Shown here in pieces: positions 8,810 to 19,450 of a stretch of DNA of 64,000 nt. Location of the stretch: positions 558,001 through 622,000 of the forward strand of contig NZ_FNCC01000002.1 of the NCBI RefSeq assembly GCF_900100955.1, read 5' to 3'. The stretch is from Lentzea fradiae (GTDB taxonomy: Bacteria > Actinomycetota > Actinomycetes > Mycobacteriales > Pseudonocardiaceae). The notes below the pieces were generated by a model that ran no database searches, was not told the DNA's origin, and worked only from the letters and a program-made list of their open reading frames with translations. The translations under genes were made by a program, and so were the position numbers. Numbering within the stretch: position 1 is the stretch's first letter; each line of letters opens with the position of its first letter.

Positions 8810-9433
8810 TCAGACCACCGAGAAGCCTTCCGGAAGCCCGCTCCTGCCGGTCAGCGCGAGCAGCACCCGCCGTCCGTCACCGGTGACCGCGGCCAGCCGG
8901 GCGGCCAGGCCCGCGGCCTCGGCGAGCACGTCCACGGGCAGGCCGAGGCGCGCCCCGGTGGCGTTCGCGACGTCCATGCCGTGCACGACCAGCTCGAACG
9001 TCCTGGTGGGCAGCCAGCAGGCCAGCCGCATGCCGCCGCCCGCGGTGGTGACGAGGGCGTCCGGACCGGCGGCGGCCACGGCGGCGACGGCCCGGTCCGC
9101 GAGCGGCCGGACGTGGTCGGCGGGCCGCTCGCCGAGCCGTGCTCCCCAGGCCCCGGCGTCCGCGGCCGACGCGGCGACGGCGGCCTCCAGCACGTCCGGC
9201 CCGGCTGTTCTGGCCAGGGCGTAGTAGCTCTCCGGCGTGGTGAGGTCCTCGGTCGCGGCCGGTCGGCCGAGCCCGTCGGCGACCGCCGCCAGCCCGGCCG
9301 AGACGGTGTGGCCGATCAGGTCGCGCACGGTCCACTCGCCGAGACCGGGCGCGGAGAGCCGGTCGGCGGGCACCGTCTCCACCAGACCGGTGAAGGCCCG
9401 CGCCGCGGCGGTGAACGTGTCCTGTGCGGTCAT
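8810..9433 (-). CDS. Maleylpyruvate isomerase family (mycothiol-dependent, DinB-like) protein
   Basis: This 207-residue protein starts at ATG 9433; in-frame starts upstream would add an unlikely Arg-rich leader. It has the helical DinB/MDMPI N-terminal pattern: GEWTVRDLIGHT near residues 32-43, then a later HGMDVAN segment that supplies a metal-type His. A short beta-containing C-terminal part follows. Family members in actinobacteria use mycothiol or bind a divalent metal, but the substrate here is unknown. It converges with nnr and is divergent from alr. Confidence 0.78.
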   Translation of the reverse strand: MTAQDTFTAAARAFTGLVETVPADRLSAPGLGEWTVRDLIGHTVSAGLAAVADGLGRPAATEDLTTPESYYALARTAGPDVLEAAVAASAADAGAWGARLGERPADHVRPLADRAVAAVAAAGPDALVTTAGGGMRLACWLPTRTFELVVHGMDVANATGARLGLPVDVLAEAAGLAARLAAVTGDGRRVLLALTGRSGLPEGFSVV

Positions 9434-9550
9434 GTCGCGAGCATGGCGGAGCACGGGGCACCGGAGGTCGTGCTTCACGCTCGGCGAACGTGCCCGTGCG
9501 AGTTGCGCCATAGTCCCTGTTCGTGGCTGCTGTGGAACGATGAGCAGGTT

Positions 9551-10636
9551 ATGGCCCGATCAGAAGTCGTCGTCGACCTAAGCGCGCTGCGGCACAACGT
9601 CGCGCTGCTCGCCGGACTCGCCCCTGCCGCCGAAACGATGGCCGTCGTCAAGGCGGACGGGTACGGCCACGGCGCCGTGGAGGTCGCGCGGGCGGCTCTC
9701 GAAGCGGGCGCGACCTGGCTCGGCTCGTGCTCCACGCCGGAAGCCCTCGCCCTGCGCGCGCAGGGGATCCAGGCTCCGATCCTCGCCTGGCTCGACTCCC
9801 CGGACGAGGACCTGGCGGCCGGTCTCGCGGCCGGTGTCGACATGTCCGTCTCGTCGCTGTCCGGCCTGCGCCGGATCGAGGCCGCCGCCGAGGAGGCCGA
9901 CGCACGGCCCCGGCTGCACCTCAAGATCGACACCGGGCTGAGCCGCGGCGGCTGCCTCCCGCGGGACTGGCCAGAGCTGGTCGAGGCGGCGAGCAGGCAC
10001 GAGGTCGTCGCCATCTGGTCGCACCTCGCGAGCGCCGACGACATCGGCGACCCGTCGATCGACCTTCAGGCGAAGCGGTTCGACGACGCCTACCAGGTCG
10101 CGCGGAGCCTCGGGCTCGACCCGATGCGCCACATCGCCAACTCCGCCGCCGTGCTGACCAGGCCCGACCTGCACTTCGACCTGATCAGGCCGGGCATCGC
10201 GCTCTACGGGCTCAACCCCGTGCCGACCGACCACGACCTGCGGCCGGTCATGACGTTCCGCTCCCAGGTCGTGGGCGTGAAACGCATCCCCGCCGGCGAG
10301 TCGGTCTCCTACGGGATGACGTGGACCGCGCGGCGGGACACGAACCTGGCGCTGGTGCCCACCGGGTACGCGGACGGTGTCCCGAGGGCCCTCTCCGGCC
10401 GGATGGAGGTATTTCTGGAGGGGAGGCGCCGTCCGGTGGTCGGCAGGGTCTGCATGGACCAGGTCGTCGTGGCCTGCGGCGACGACGAGATCGCGGAGGG
10501 CGCGGAGGTCGTGCTGTTCGGCGACGGCCGCGGGGGAGAGCCGACGGCGACGGAGTGGGCGGAGCTGACCGGGACGATCGACTACGAGATCGTCTGCGGG
10601 ATGTACCGGCCGCGGGTGCGGAGGATCTACACGTGA
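9551..10636 (+). CDS. alr: Alanine racemase
   Basis: Alr makes D-alanine for peptidoglycan, using pyridoxal phosphate. The 361-residue product has the PLP lysine in AVVKADGYGHG (Lys34), then a TIM-barrel domain and a beta-rich C-terminal domain. The second catalytic base Tyr is in SVSYGMTW and the substrate-binding segment is GRVCMDQ. The ATG at 9551 follows GAGCAGG and gives a normal N-terminus; the longer open frame upstream lies antisense to the neighbouring gene. The stop overlaps the next start (GTGA), giving coupled translation into the hydrolase/tsa operon. Confidence 0.96.
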   Translation: MARSEVVVDLSALRHNVALLAGLAPAAETMAVVKADGYGHGAVEVARAALEAGATWLGSCSTPEALALRAQGIQAPILAWLDSPDEDLAAGLAAGVDMSVSSLSGLRRIEAAAEEADARPRLHLKIDTGLSRGGCLPRDWPELVEAASRHEVVAIWSHLASADDIGDPSIDLQAKRFDDAYQVARSLGLDPMRHIANSAAVLTRPDLHFDLIRPGIALYGLNPVPTDHDLRPVMTFRSQVVGVKRIPAGESVSYGMTWTARRDTNLALVPTGYADGVPRALSGRMEVFLEGRRRPVVGRVCMDQVVVACGDDEIAEGAEVVLFGDGRGGEPTATEWAELTGTIDYEIVCGMYRPRVRRIYT

Positions 10637-11730
10637 AACCGGTGTGGAAGGTCGTCGGGTGGGTCGGTGGCGCGCTCGGTGCCGCCGTCGCCGGTGCCGC
10701 CGTCGCCCAGACCGCCAAGGTCTCGCACGAGCGCAAGGTCGCGACCGACAGCCTCGCCGAGGAGCCGCTGGGACGGCTGCGGCCCGACCGCGAGTCGACG
10801 GTGGCCGCCGACGACGGCGTGCCGCTCTCGGCGGACGAGGTCGGTCCCGCCGACGGCGGCGAGCCGGACATCACCGTCGTGCTGGTGCACGGGTTCGCCC
10901 TGGACCGCCGTTGCTGGCACTTCCAGCGCCGCGACCTCGCAGAGCTGCTCGACCCGCGCGTCCACCAGGTGAGCTACGACCAGCGCAGCCACGGCCGGTC
11001 CGGCCGTTCCACCGCCGAGAGCAGCACCATCGACCAGCTCGCGCTCGACCTCGACGCGGTGATCAGGACGATGGCCCCCGAGGGGCCGCTGGTGCTCGTC
11101 GGCCACTCGATGGGCGGCATGACGATCATGGCGCTGGCCGAGAAGAACCCCGAGCTGTTCTCCGAACGGGTGCGCGGCGTCGCCCTCATCGGCACGGCCG
11201 CCGGTGCCGTCGGCGGAGCGGGCCTGCCGAAGTCCCTGCTGTCGCGGTACAACCCCGTGACGCTCGGCGTCGGACGGCTCGCGGGCGTGCAGCCCGGTCT
11301 CGTCGAGTGGGTCCGCAAGAGCGCGAAGAGCCTGACGTGGAGCGGCATCCGCGCGCTGGCCTTCGGCGACCGCAAGGTCGCGCCGTCGCTCGTGGACCTG
11401 ATGGAGGAGATGATCAACGGGACCACGGTGAAGGTGCTCACCGAGTTCCTGGAGACCCTCGGCACGCACGACCGCTACAAGGCGCTCGCCGGGCTGCGGC
11501 ACTGCGAGGTGCTGATCCTCAGCGGCGACGCGGACAAGCTCACCCCGTTCTCGCACGCCGAGCGGATGGCCGAGGAGATGCCGCACGCCACGCTCGTGCG
11601 GGCCCCCGGTGCCGGGCACATGGTGATGATGGAGCAGGCTGACCTCGTCAACGACCACCTGGTCGCGCTCGTCGAACGCTGCGCGACCGATCGCGGAGGA
11701 AGTCGGAAGAAGTGGTGGCGGCGAGCGTGA
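10633..11730 (+). CDS. Membrane-anchored alpha/beta hydrolase
   Basis: The GTG start is embedded in the alr stop region. The 365-residue protein has an N-terminal hydrophobic segment (about residues 5-27) typical of an uncleaved signal anchor, then an alpha/beta hydrolase domain. That domain has an HGFALD oxyanion region, the nucleophile motif GHSMGG, an acid in SGDADK, and His in GAGHMVM. A homologue in this position, between alr and tsaE, is usual in actinobacteria. The substrate is unknown; a lipid or cell-wall ester is a guess from the membrane anchor and the alr neighbour. Confidence 0.85.
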   Translation: MKPVWKVVGWVGGALGAAVAGAAVAQTAKVSHERKVATDSLAEEPLGRLRPDRESTVAADDGVPLSADEVGPADGGEPDITVVLVHGFALDRRCWHFQRRDLAELLDPRVHQVSYDQRSHGRSGRSTAESSTIDQLALDLDAVIRTMAPEGPLVLVGHSMGGMTIMALAEKNPELFSERVRGVALIGTAAGAVGGAGLPKSLLSRYNPVTLGVGRLAGVQPGLVEWVRKSAKSLTWSGIRALAFGDRKVAPSLVDLMEEMINGTTVKVLTEFLETLGTHDRYKALAGLRHCEVLILSGDADKLTPFSHAERMAEEMPHATLVRAPGAGHMVMMEQADLVNDHLVALVERCATDRGGSRKKWWRRA

Positions 11731-12188
11731 AGACCGTCGAACTGCCCCTGGTGGAGGACACCGAGGAGTTCGGCCGCAAGCTGGGCGAAGTCGTGCGGGC
11801 GGGCGACCTGCTGCTGCTCGCCGGACCGCTGGGCGCCGGGAAGACGGCGTTCGTGCGCGGACTCGCGCGCGGGCTCGGCGTGCAGGGCAGGGTGTCCTCG
11901 CCGACGTTCGTCGTCGCGCGCGTCCACGAGCCCGCGGAGGGAGGCAGGGGCGTGCGGCTGGTGCACGTCGACGCCTACCGGCTCGGCGGTCACCTGGACG
12001 AGCTCGACGACCTCGACCTCGACACCGACCTCGTCGACGCCGTCGTGGCGGTCGAGTGGGGCGAGGGCGTCGCGGAACGCCTGAACGACGACCACCTGCT
12101 GATCCGCCTCGAACGCGGAACCGACGACGTTCGCACGGCTCAGCTGATCCCGCACGGCGAGTGGACCACCCGTCCCCTTCCGGTGTGA
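11712..12188 (+). CDS. tsaE: tRNA threonylcarbamoyladenosine biosynthesis ATPase TsaE
   Basis: TsaE is the ATPase partner of TsaB and TsaD in t6A37 tRNA modification. The protein of about 158 residues has a Walker A motif GPLGAGKTAF and SSPTF, with a later VEWGEG motif that matches the family. The start is either GTG 11712 or the GTG at 11727 that overlaps the upstream stop; GGAGGAAG at about 11695 favours the first. The tsaB, rimI and tsaD genes follow after one small insert gene. Confidence 0.93.
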   Translation: MVAASVKTVELPLVEDTEEFGRKLGEVVRAGDLLLLAGPLGAGKTAFVRGLARGLGVQGRVSSPTFVVARVHEPAEGGRGVRLVHVDAYRLGGHLDELDDLDLDTDLVDAVVAVEWGEGVAERLNDDHLLIRLERGTDDVRTAQLIPHGEWTTRPLPV

Positions 12189-12251
12189 CGTCCTCCAGCA
12201 CTTGGGGTGACGTCCGTTCAGGACGGCGCGGACCGGGTCGATGACCCCCGC

Positions 12252-12578
12252 GTGATCAGGATGCTTCTCGCGGCCACCGCGGCCACCGCGGCCGGTGGCG
12301 CCGCGCTCGCCGTGGTGGCCCCCGCCTCCGCCGGGAAGCACGACCACGCCGCCACCCTGTGCGCGGCCCCGTGGCAGTGGAACGGGCCGCTCTCGTTGCT
12401 GCACGCGGGCCACGCCTCCGGGTACGCCGCGTGCGGCGGCGGGCACGGTCGCGGCTCGGACATCAGCGTGCTCGACGACGCCTGTGCCGTGCCGTGGGGG
12501 TGGGACGGTCCACTCGAGATCGTCACGGTCGACCTGTCGCGGTCGCACTTCGCCTGCGACCGCGACCCGGCCGGCTGA
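12252..12578 (+). CDS. Small secreted protein with a duplicated Cys-Trp motif
   Basis: From GTG 12252 (ATG 12261 is an alternative) the product is 108 residues with a classical signal peptide: a hydrophobic Ala-rich core ending APASA, so cleavage is expected just before GKHDH. The mature part holds two tandem units, each starting CA-x-PW-x-W-(N/D)-GPL and ending about 25 residues later in Cys. Four Cys therefore likely make two disulfides. No known family is recognised; size and secretion recall chaplin-like or small antimicrobial surface proteins, but the hallmark sequences of those are absent. It sits between tsaE and tsaB, which are usually adjacent, so it looks like an insertion. Confidence 0.7.
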   Translation: MIRMLLAATAATAAGGAALAVVAPASAGKHDHAATLCAAPWQWNGPLSLLHAGHASGYAACGGGHGRGSDISVLDDACAVPWGWDGPLEIVTVDLSRSHFACDRDPAG

Positions 12579-12595
12579 CGGCACTCCCGAAACGT

Positions 12596-12634
12596 CGCGG
12601 GGATGGCCGAACGAGCCCTTCGGCCATCCCCGCG
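12596..12634. terminator. Hairpin terminator after the small secreted protein gene
   Basis: A perfect 15-bp stem CGCGGGGATGGCCGA with a 9-nt loop is present. No T-run follows, as is frequent in very GC-rich genomes. It separates the small secreted protein gene from tsaB. Confidence 0.65.
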
Positions 12635-12699
12635 GCTGTCCGGCGGCTGCAGCCCCTCGGCCCGATGGCACCCGCGGCCTGGTACTACCCTGGACAACC

Positions 12700-13380
12700 G
12701 TGCTAGTGCTCGCCGTCGACACGGCCACCCCCGCAGTCACCGCCGGTGTGGTCGACCTCGTGCCCGACTCACCGCCGCGCCTGCTCGCGAAGCGGGTGAC
12801 GATCAACGCCAAGGCGCACGGCGAGCTGCTCACCCCGCACATCGGTGACGCGCTCGCGGAGGCCGGCCGGACGTTCGCCGACCTCGACGCGATCGTCGTC
12901 GGCGCGGGCCCCGGGCCGTTCACCGGCCTGCGGGTCGGCCTCGCCACCGCCGCCGCGCTCGGCCAGGCGCTCAACCGCCCGGTCTACCCGGTCGCCACGA
13001 CCGACGCGATCGCCAAGGACGCCGCGAGCGGCCACCCGCTGCTCGTCGCGACCGACGCGCGGCGCAAGGAGGTCTACTGGGCCGCCTACGACGCCGCCGG
13101 TCGCCGCACGGACGGCCCGCACGTCGAGCGCCCGCAGGACCTCGCGGAGAAGCTGCCCGCGATGGGCGTGCACCAGGCGACCGGCGAGGGCGCCGAGCTC
13201 TACCGCGACGTCCTCGGCCTCGACCTGCTGGACGTGCGGCACCCGAGCCCGGAGGGCCTCGTCGCCGCCGCGGCCGCCGAGGTGCTCGCGCAGGCCCGTC
13301 CCGCCCCGCTCACCCCGCTCTACCTGCGCAGGCCCGACGCCGTGGAGCCCACCGGGCGCAAGCGGGTGACCAGGGCATGA
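12700..13380 (+). CDS. tsaB: tRNA t6A biosynthesis protein TsaB
   Basis: TsaB is the non-catalytic ASKHA-fold partner that dimerises with TsaD. The 226-residue protein begins VLVLAVDTATP and has VGAGPGPFTGLRVG and DARRKEVYWA, all family hallmarks. The GTG 12700 start has no clear ribosome binding site. A TACTAC sequence about 12 bases upstream hints at a nearby promoter and a leaderless or very short 5' end, after the preceding hairpin. The stop overlaps rimI (ATGA). Confidence 0.94.
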   Translation: MLVLAVDTATPAVTAGVVDLVPDSPPRLLAKRVTINAKAHGELLTPHIGDALAEAGRTFADLDAIVVGAGPGPFTGLRVGLATAAALGQALNRPVYPVATTDAIAKDAASGHPLLVATDARRKEVYWAAYDAAGRRTDGPHVERPQDLAEKLPAMGVHQATGEGAELYRDVLGLDLLDVRHPSPEGLVAAAAAEVLAQARPAPLTPLYLRRPDAVEPTGRKRVTRA

Positions 13381-13835
13381 CGACCGGCACCGTCACGCTG
13401 GGGCCGTTGCAGCACGCCGACGTGCCGAGGTGCCGCGAGATCGAGCTGGAGCTGTTCCCCGGCGAGGACCCGTGGAGCGAGAACGCGTTCCACAGCGAGC
13501 TGAACAACGGCCACTACTACCTCGGCGCGTACGCCGACGAGGAGCTGGTCGGCTACGCCGGGCTCGCCGCGACCCCGTACGAGGCGAGCGTCCACACGAT
13601 CGCGGTCGTCCGGCACTGGCAGGGCAGGGGCGTCGGCAAGATGCTGCTGCGCAAGCTGCTGGAACGCGCCGACGAGATCGGCGTGCCGGTGTTCCTCGAG
13701 GTCCGCACGGACAACGAGCCCGCGATCGCGATGTACCTGGCGCACGGCTTCGAGCACCTCGGCCTGCGCCGCCGCTACTACCAGCCGTCGGGTGCCGACG
13801 CGTACACGATGGGAAGGTCCGCGAAAAGTGTCTGA
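13377..13835 (+). CDS. rimI: Ribosomal protein S18-alanine N-acetyltransferase
   Basis: This 152-residue GNAT acetyltransferase has the acetyl-CoA pyrophosphate loop [13 protein letters not shown] and a C-terminal [15 protein letters not shown] segment typical of RimI. It starts in an ATGA overlap with tsaB and itself overlaps tsaD by 8 bases, the standard tsaB-rimI-tsaD order. The known family role is N-terminal acetylation of S18; actinobacterial members can be less specific. Confidence 0.92.
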   Translation: MTTGTVTLGPLQHADVPRCREIELELFPGEDPWSENAFHSELNNGHYYLGAYADEELVGYAGLAATPYEASVHTIAVVRHWQGRGVGKMLLRKLLERADEIGVPVFLEVRTDNEPAIAMYLAHGFEHLGLRRRYYQPSGADAYTMGRSAKSV

Positions 13836-14883
13836 CCGCTTGATCCTGGGCATCGAGAGCTCGTGCGACGAGACGGGCTTCGGCATCGTCCGGCTCGGCT
13901 CCGACGGCTCCCTCGAACTGCTCGCCGACGAGGTCGCCTCCAGCGTCGAGGAGCACGCCCGCTTCGGCGGCGTCGTGCCGGAGGTCGCCTCCCGCGCCCA
14001 CCTCGAAGCCCTGGTCCCGACCATGCGCCGCGCGCTCGACGCCGCGCAGGTCGACCTGTCGCAGATCCACTCCATCGCCGTCACGGCCGGTCCGGGCCTC
14101 GCGGGCGCGCTGCTGGTCGGCGTGTCCGCCGCCAAGGCGTACGCGGCCGCGCTCGGCAAGCCGCTCTACGGCGTGAACCACCTCGCGGGCCACGTCGCCG
14201 CGGACACCCTGCAGCACGGCCCGTTGCCGCAGCGCTGCCTCGCGCTCCTGGTCTCCGGCGGCCACTCGCAGCTGCTGCTCGTCGAGGGCGGCCTGGCGAA
14301 CTCGATCACCGAGATCGGCTCGACCGTGGACGACGCAGCCGGCGAGGCGTACGACAAGGTCGCCCGGCTGCTCGACCTGCCCTACCCCGGCGGCCCGCCC
14401 ATCGACAAGCTCGCCAAGCAGGGCAACGGCTGCGCCATCGCGTTCCCGCGCGGCCTCACCGGCCCGCGCGACGCGAAGTACGACTTCTCGTTCTCCGGCC
14501 TGAAGACGTCGGTGGCCCGCTGGGTCGAACGCGCCGAGCAGGCGGGCGAGGAGATCCCGCTGGCCGACGTCGCCGCGTCGTTCCAGGAGGCCGTCGCGGA
14601 CGTGCTGACCGCCAAGGCGATCCGCGCCGCGAAGGACCTGGACGTGGGCACGCTCGTCATCTCCGGCGGCGTCGCGGCGAACTCGCGCCTGAGCGGCCTG
14701 GCCGCCGAGCGCTGCGCCGAGGCGGGCATCGAGCTGCGCGTGCCGCGGCCCCGGCTGTGCACGGACAACGGCGCGATGATCGCGGCTCTCGGCGCGCACC
14801 TCGTCGCGGCGGGCGCCAAGCCGTCCTCGCTGGACCTCTCGACGGTGCCGGGCCTGCCGGTCGGGACCGTCCAGATCCTGTAG
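13828..14883 (+). CDS. tsaD: tRNA N6-adenosine threonylcarbamoyltransferase TsaD
   Basis: TsaD transfers the threonylcarbamoyl group to A37 of tRNAs. The 351-residue ASKHA protein begins with [10 protein letters not shown] and has the metal-binding NHLAGH motif, VSGGHSQ and [10 protein letters not shown]. The GTG start at 13828 overlaps rimI by 8 bases, with GGGAAGG upstream. Length is normal. Together with tsaE and tsaB it completes the bacterial t6A set apart from tsaC. Confidence 0.96.
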   Translation: MSDRLILGIESSCDETGFGIVRLGSDGSLELLADEVASSVEEHARFGGVVPEVASRAHLEALVPTMRRALDAAQVDLSQIHSIAVTAGPGLAGALLVGVSAAKAYAAALGKPLYGVNHLAGHVAADTLQHGPLPQRCLALLVSGGHSQLLLVEGGLANSITEIGSTVDDAAGEAYDKVARLLDLPYPGGPPIDKLAKQGNGCAIAFPRGLTGPRDAKYDFSFSGLKTSVARWVERAEQAGEEIPLADVAASFQEAVADVLTAKAIRAAKDLDVGTLVISGGVAANSRLSGLAAERCAEAGIELRVPRPRLCTDNGAMIAALGAHLVAAGAKPSSLDLSTVPGLPVGTVQIL

Positions 14884-14980
14884 CCAAGCGCCGCACCAGC
14901 GGCTCTGTCCGCCGTTCCTCTCCACCCGCCCGCGTGTCACCCGGCCAGCGGTCCCCGCTTCCTCCGCGTGACGTGGCTTT

Positions 14981-15003
14981 AGTACGCGGGGGCCCCGCGT
15001 ACT
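14981..15003. repeat. Near-perfect palindrome between tsaD and the phosphatase gene
   Basis: AGTACGCGGGG and CCCCGCGTACT form an 11-bp palindrome around one central G. A degenerate second copy of its right half (GGGCCCCGCGTGC) follows at about 15020-15032. The site lies between convergent genes, so a bidirectional terminator is the simplest reading, but the loop is too short for a normal hairpin. A protein-binding palindrome is the alternative. Confidence 0.55.
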
Positions 15004-15106
15004 AATCACGCGTACGAAAGGGCCCCGCGTGCGATGGGGAGAACACGAAGGAGAGTTGCGAGCGGGGCGGGGCCGTTACGGGCAGTGCTGCTGGAAGCAT
15101 GCTTGG

Positions 15107-16612
15107 TCATGTGCGGTTCAGCCCGGGGTTCCGGTCCTCCACGACGAACGTCGCCTTCGTCCGGACCGGAGCCCCCGGCCGCGTCACGTGGTCGACGCCG
15201 CGGTAGTCGGTGCGCAGCTCCTCGGGCGTGAACCGGGTCATCGTGTACCCGCGCCGGTTGTTGAAGTACTTCACGTGCGGGTTCTCGCGCAGCCACGACG
15301 CCGTCTCGGGGTACTCCTCCGACCCGTCGCCACCGGCCGTGATCGACGTGGTGACGAGCTCGGTGGCGAGCGTCTTCGACGACGGGTCGTCCCACCGCTC
15401 CTTGACCTCCGCACCCCACGCCGCGTGCACGTCCCCGGTGAGCACGACCGGGTTCCGCACGTCCGCGAACCGCGCCACCAGCCGGTCGCGTCCGGCGACG
15501 TAGCCGTCCCACGCGTCCAGCAGGAACTTGTCGACCTCGCCGGGGATGTAGTCGTACTGCGAGAAGAACACCTGCTGCCCCAGCACGTCCCAGCGGGCCC
15601 GCGAGCCGCGCAGCCCGTCGGAGAGCCACCGCTCCTGGGCCTCGCCGAGCATCGTCCGTTCCGGCTCCAGCCGTTGCGGGCAGAGCTGCAACCCGTCGCC
15701 GCACGCCTGGTCCGTGCGGTACTGCCGGGTGTCGAGCAGGTGGAACGTGGCGAGCGACCCCCAGCCGACCCGCCGGTACAGCCGCGACGACCTGCGCAGG
15801 GGCATGTTCTCGTAGTACGCCTGGAACGCCGCCGCCCGCCGTGCGGGGAAGTCCGGCTGCGGCTTGTCCGGCAGCAGGCCCGCCCAGTTGTTGTCGATCT
15901 CGTGGTCGTCCCAGATGACCCCCCACGGCGCGACGGCGTGGGCCTCCTGGAGGTCCGGGTCGGTCTTGTACTGCGCCTGACGGCGGCGGTAGCCCGCGAG
16001 CGTCGTCGTGGTCGGGCCCTCGACGTGCCGGACGTTACCGCTCGGGGCGACGTGGATGCCGCTCTCGTACTCATAGGTGTAGTCGCCGAGGTGCAGCACC
16101 AGGTCCGGTTCGTCCTCTGCCAGCCGCCGGTACGCCGTGAAGTAGCCGTGCTCGTACTGCGCGCACGACGCGAAGGCCATCGTGAGCGGCACGCGCAGGG
16201 CGCCCGGTTCGGGCGTGGTGCGCGTGCGGCCGGTCCGGGAGAGGTGGTTGAGGGCCCGGAAGCGGTAGAAGTACTCGCGGCCGGGCTCCAGTCCGGTCAG
16301 CTCGACGTGGACGCTGTGACCCTCCTCCGGTCGTGCGGTGGTGGATCCGCGTTGCACGATCCGGGTGAACCGTTCGTCGCCCGCGAGCTGCCACTCCACC
16401 TCGACCGGGCGGGACGGCATGCCTCCCAGACCGTCGTCCGCGAGCGGGTCGGGGGCGAGCCGCGTCCACAGGACGACGCCGTCCGGAGCCGGATCGCCCG
16501 AGGCCACACCCAGTGTGAAGGGGTCGGCGGGACGCGCCGACGCGGCGGCGGAGAACGCTGTGACGCCTGCCACGCCCGCGAGCAGGAGCGTCCGGCGCGT
16601 CATGGGGGACAT
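15107..16612 (-). CDS. phoD: Tat-exported PhoD-type alkaline phosphatase/phosphodiesterase
   Basis: The 501-residue protein from ATG 16612 (or ATG 16603) starts with a short Tat-type leader, [12 protein letters not shown], ending SAAASA. An N-terminal Fn3-like phosphatase domain (about residues 30-130) follows, then the metallophosphatase core. Core motifs are [31 protein letters not shown] and TGDVHAAW, as in PhoD enzymes that use Fe/Ca. The product acts outside the membrane in phosphate scavenging. No Pho box was recognised. The gene diverges from groES and overlaps nothing. Confidence 0.93.
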   Translation of the reverse strand: MSPMTRRTLLLAGVAGVTAFSAAASARPADPFTLGVASGDPAPDGVVLWTRLAPDPLADDGLGGMPSRPVEVEWQLAGDERFTRIVQRGSTTARPEEGHSVHVELTGLEPGREYFYRFRALNHLSRTGRTRTTPEPGALRVPLTMAFASCAQYEHGYFTAYRRLAEDEPDLVLHLGDYTYEYESGIHVAPSGNVRHVEGPTTTTLAGYRRRQAQYKTDPDLQEAHAVAPWGVIWDDHEIDNNWAGLLPDKPQPDFPARRAAAFQAYYENMPLRRSSRLYRRVGWGSLATFHLLDTRQYRTDQACGDGLQLCPQRLEPERTMLGEAQERWLSDGLRGSRARWDVLGQQVFFSQYDYIPGEVDKFLLDAWDGYVAGRDRLVARFADVRNPVVLTGDVHAAWGAEVKERWDDPSSKTLATELVTTSITAGGDGSEEYPETASWLRENPHVKYFNNRRGYTMTRFTPEELRTDYRGVDHVTRPGAPVRTKATFVVEDRNPGLNRT

Positions 16613-16656
16613 GCTGGTGAATACGCTCCCGATGGGTGAGCGGTTCGGGGGGCTCG

Positions 16657-16691
16657 TTGAAGGCTTGGCACTCTCATGGGTAGAGTGCCAA
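16657..16691 (+). promoter_or_regulatory. groES promoter with CIRCE (HrcA) operator
   Basis: TTGGCACTC, nine bases, then GAGTGCCAA at 16665-16691 form a perfect CIRCE-type inverted repeat, the operator of the HrcA repressor. A promoter TTGAAG (16657-16662), 18-bp spacer, TAGAGT (16681-16686) overlaps it, so HrcA binding would block RNA polymerase. The remaining leader of about 90 bases contains a further TGGCAGG/CCTGCCA inverted repeat at 16734-16762. Confidence 0.93.
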
Positions 16692-16784
16692 CTGCACGGC
16701 ACCAGCACCGCCCCGACCCCCGCGACGGCGGGGTGGCAGGAGCCGTTAATTCGAACCTGCCAACGACCCGTGGAGGTCATCCCG

Positions 16785-17078
16785 GTGAGCGTGAACATCA
16801 AGCCGCTCGAGGACAAGATCGTCGTCCAGGCTTCCGAGGCCGAGACGACCACTGCCTCCGGCCTCGTGATCCCGGACACCGCGAAGGAGAAGCCCCAGGA
16901 GGGCAAGGTCCTCGCGGTGGGCCCCGGTCGCATCGACGACAAGGGCAACCGCGTCCCGCTGGACGTCGCCGTCGGCGACGTCGTCATCTACTCGAAGTAC
17001 GGCGGCACCGAGGTCAAGTACAACGGCGAGGAGTACCTGATCCTCTCCGCCCGCGACGTGCTGGCCGTCGTCAACTAG
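16785..17078 (+). CDS. groES: Co-chaperonin GroES
   Basis: The 97-residue co-chaperonin caps GroEL. It begins [12 protein letters not shown], has the mobile-loop region [16 protein letters not shown] and the [11 protein letters not shown] segment, and ends AVVN. GTG 16785 is chosen because GGAGGT lies 8 bases upstream. It is controlled by the CIRCE promoter just upstream and followed by groEL1. Confidence 0.97.
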   Translation: MSVNIKPLEDKIVVQASEAETTTASGLVIPDTAKEKPQEGKVLAVGPGRIDDKGNRVPLDVAVGDVVIYSKYGGTEVKYNGEEYLILSARDVLAVVN

Positions 17079-17098
17079 TTCGTTCGGTTGGCACGTAG

Positions 17099-18802
<1,704 letters not shown>

Positions 18803-18830
18803 GTTCATTGGCCGCTGCTCCGCAGCGGCG

Positions 18831-18934
18831 GCGAGTTCGCCGGGAAGCCGGTCGTCCGGCCGACTCGCTCACGTCGGAATGGGCTTCGCCGATTCCGGCG
18901 TGAGCGGGTGACCGGACGACCGGCGCGAACTCGC
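18831..18934. repeat. 104-nt extended hairpin downstream of groEL1
   Basis: Nested complementary arms were found. GCGAGTTCGC (18831-18840) pairs with GCGAACTCGC (18925-18934). GCCGGTCGTCCGG (18847-18859) pairs with CCGGACGACCGGC (18912-18924). ACTCGCTCACG (18863-18873) pairs with CGTGAGCGGGT with one wobble, and CGGAAT with ATTCCG at the tip. A small separate hairpin, GCCGCTGC/GCAGCGGC, precedes it at 18811-18829. No coding frame of merit crosses it, and a normal terminator lies 100 bases beyond, so this is extra structure: a mobile palindromic repeat or a structured RNA element. Confidence 0.7.
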
Positions 18935-19040
18935 GGCTACCCGGCTCGCGGACCGCGTGGCTCGGCTTGGGTTCGCGGGCTGTTCGGCTCGGCTTTGCGG
19001 GCCGCGTGGCTCGGCCACGGCCGGCTTCGCGCTGTGAGAC

Positions 19041-19078
19041 AGGAGGGGCGGCACCGGGAACCCGGTGCCGCCCCTCCT
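19041..19078. terminator. Bidirectional terminator between groEL1 and whiB
   Basis: A perfect 18-bp stem AGGAGGGGCGGCACCGGG and its complement around AA is present, followed by TTG. It lies between the convergent groEL1 and whiB genes. Confidence 0.85.
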
Positions 19079-19085
19079 TGCGTTC

Positions 19086-19382
19086 CTAGACGATCGCCAG
19101 TTGGCGCTTGCGCGCCTTGATGATGTGGTCGCGCTCCGATTCCGAGAGCCCGCCCCATATTCCGTACGGTTCCTGCACCGCCAGAGCGTGTTTGCGGCAC
19201 ATCTCCAGCACCGGGCAGGCCAGGCAGACGGCCTTGGCGCGAGCTTCCCGCCGTGCCCGTGCCGGACCCCGTTCGCCGTCGGGGTGGAAGAAGAACGCGC
19301 TGTCCATGCCCCGGCACGAACCTCGCATCTGCCAGTCCCACAGATCTGCGTTGGGACCGGGGAGCCTTCGGGTGTCCGCCAT
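19086..19382 (-). CDS. whiB3: WhiB-family iron-sulfur regulator, WhiB3-like
   Basis: The 98-residue Wbl protein has the four cluster Cys at 23, 53, 56 and 62, the G-I-W-G-G turn (residues 74-78), and a basic C-terminal tail KARKRQ for DNA contact. Cys spacing and place next to groEL1 and the sigD cluster match mycobacterial WhiB3, a 4Fe-4S redox and NO sensor that works with a sigma factor. GGAGGCGG precedes the ATG. It is transcribed away from the MerR gene across an AT-richer 168-bp region. Orthology is inferred from synteny. Confidence 0.9.
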   Translation of the reverse strand: MADTRRLPGPNADLWDWQMRGSCRGMDSAFFFHPDGERGPARARREARAKAVCLACPVLEMCRKHALAVQEPYGIWGGLSESERDHIIKARKRQLAIV

Positions 19383-19450
19383 CGAGACCGCCTCCGTGAC
19401 GACTGCTCCATTCGGCTTAACGATGATCCACCGTAGAACCGCTTCAAAAC

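Noticed and set aside
16734..16770. TTCGAA-containing hairpin resembling a tRNA T-arm upstream of groES
   Set aside because: The stems on either side do not form a cloverleaf and no acceptor stem is present.
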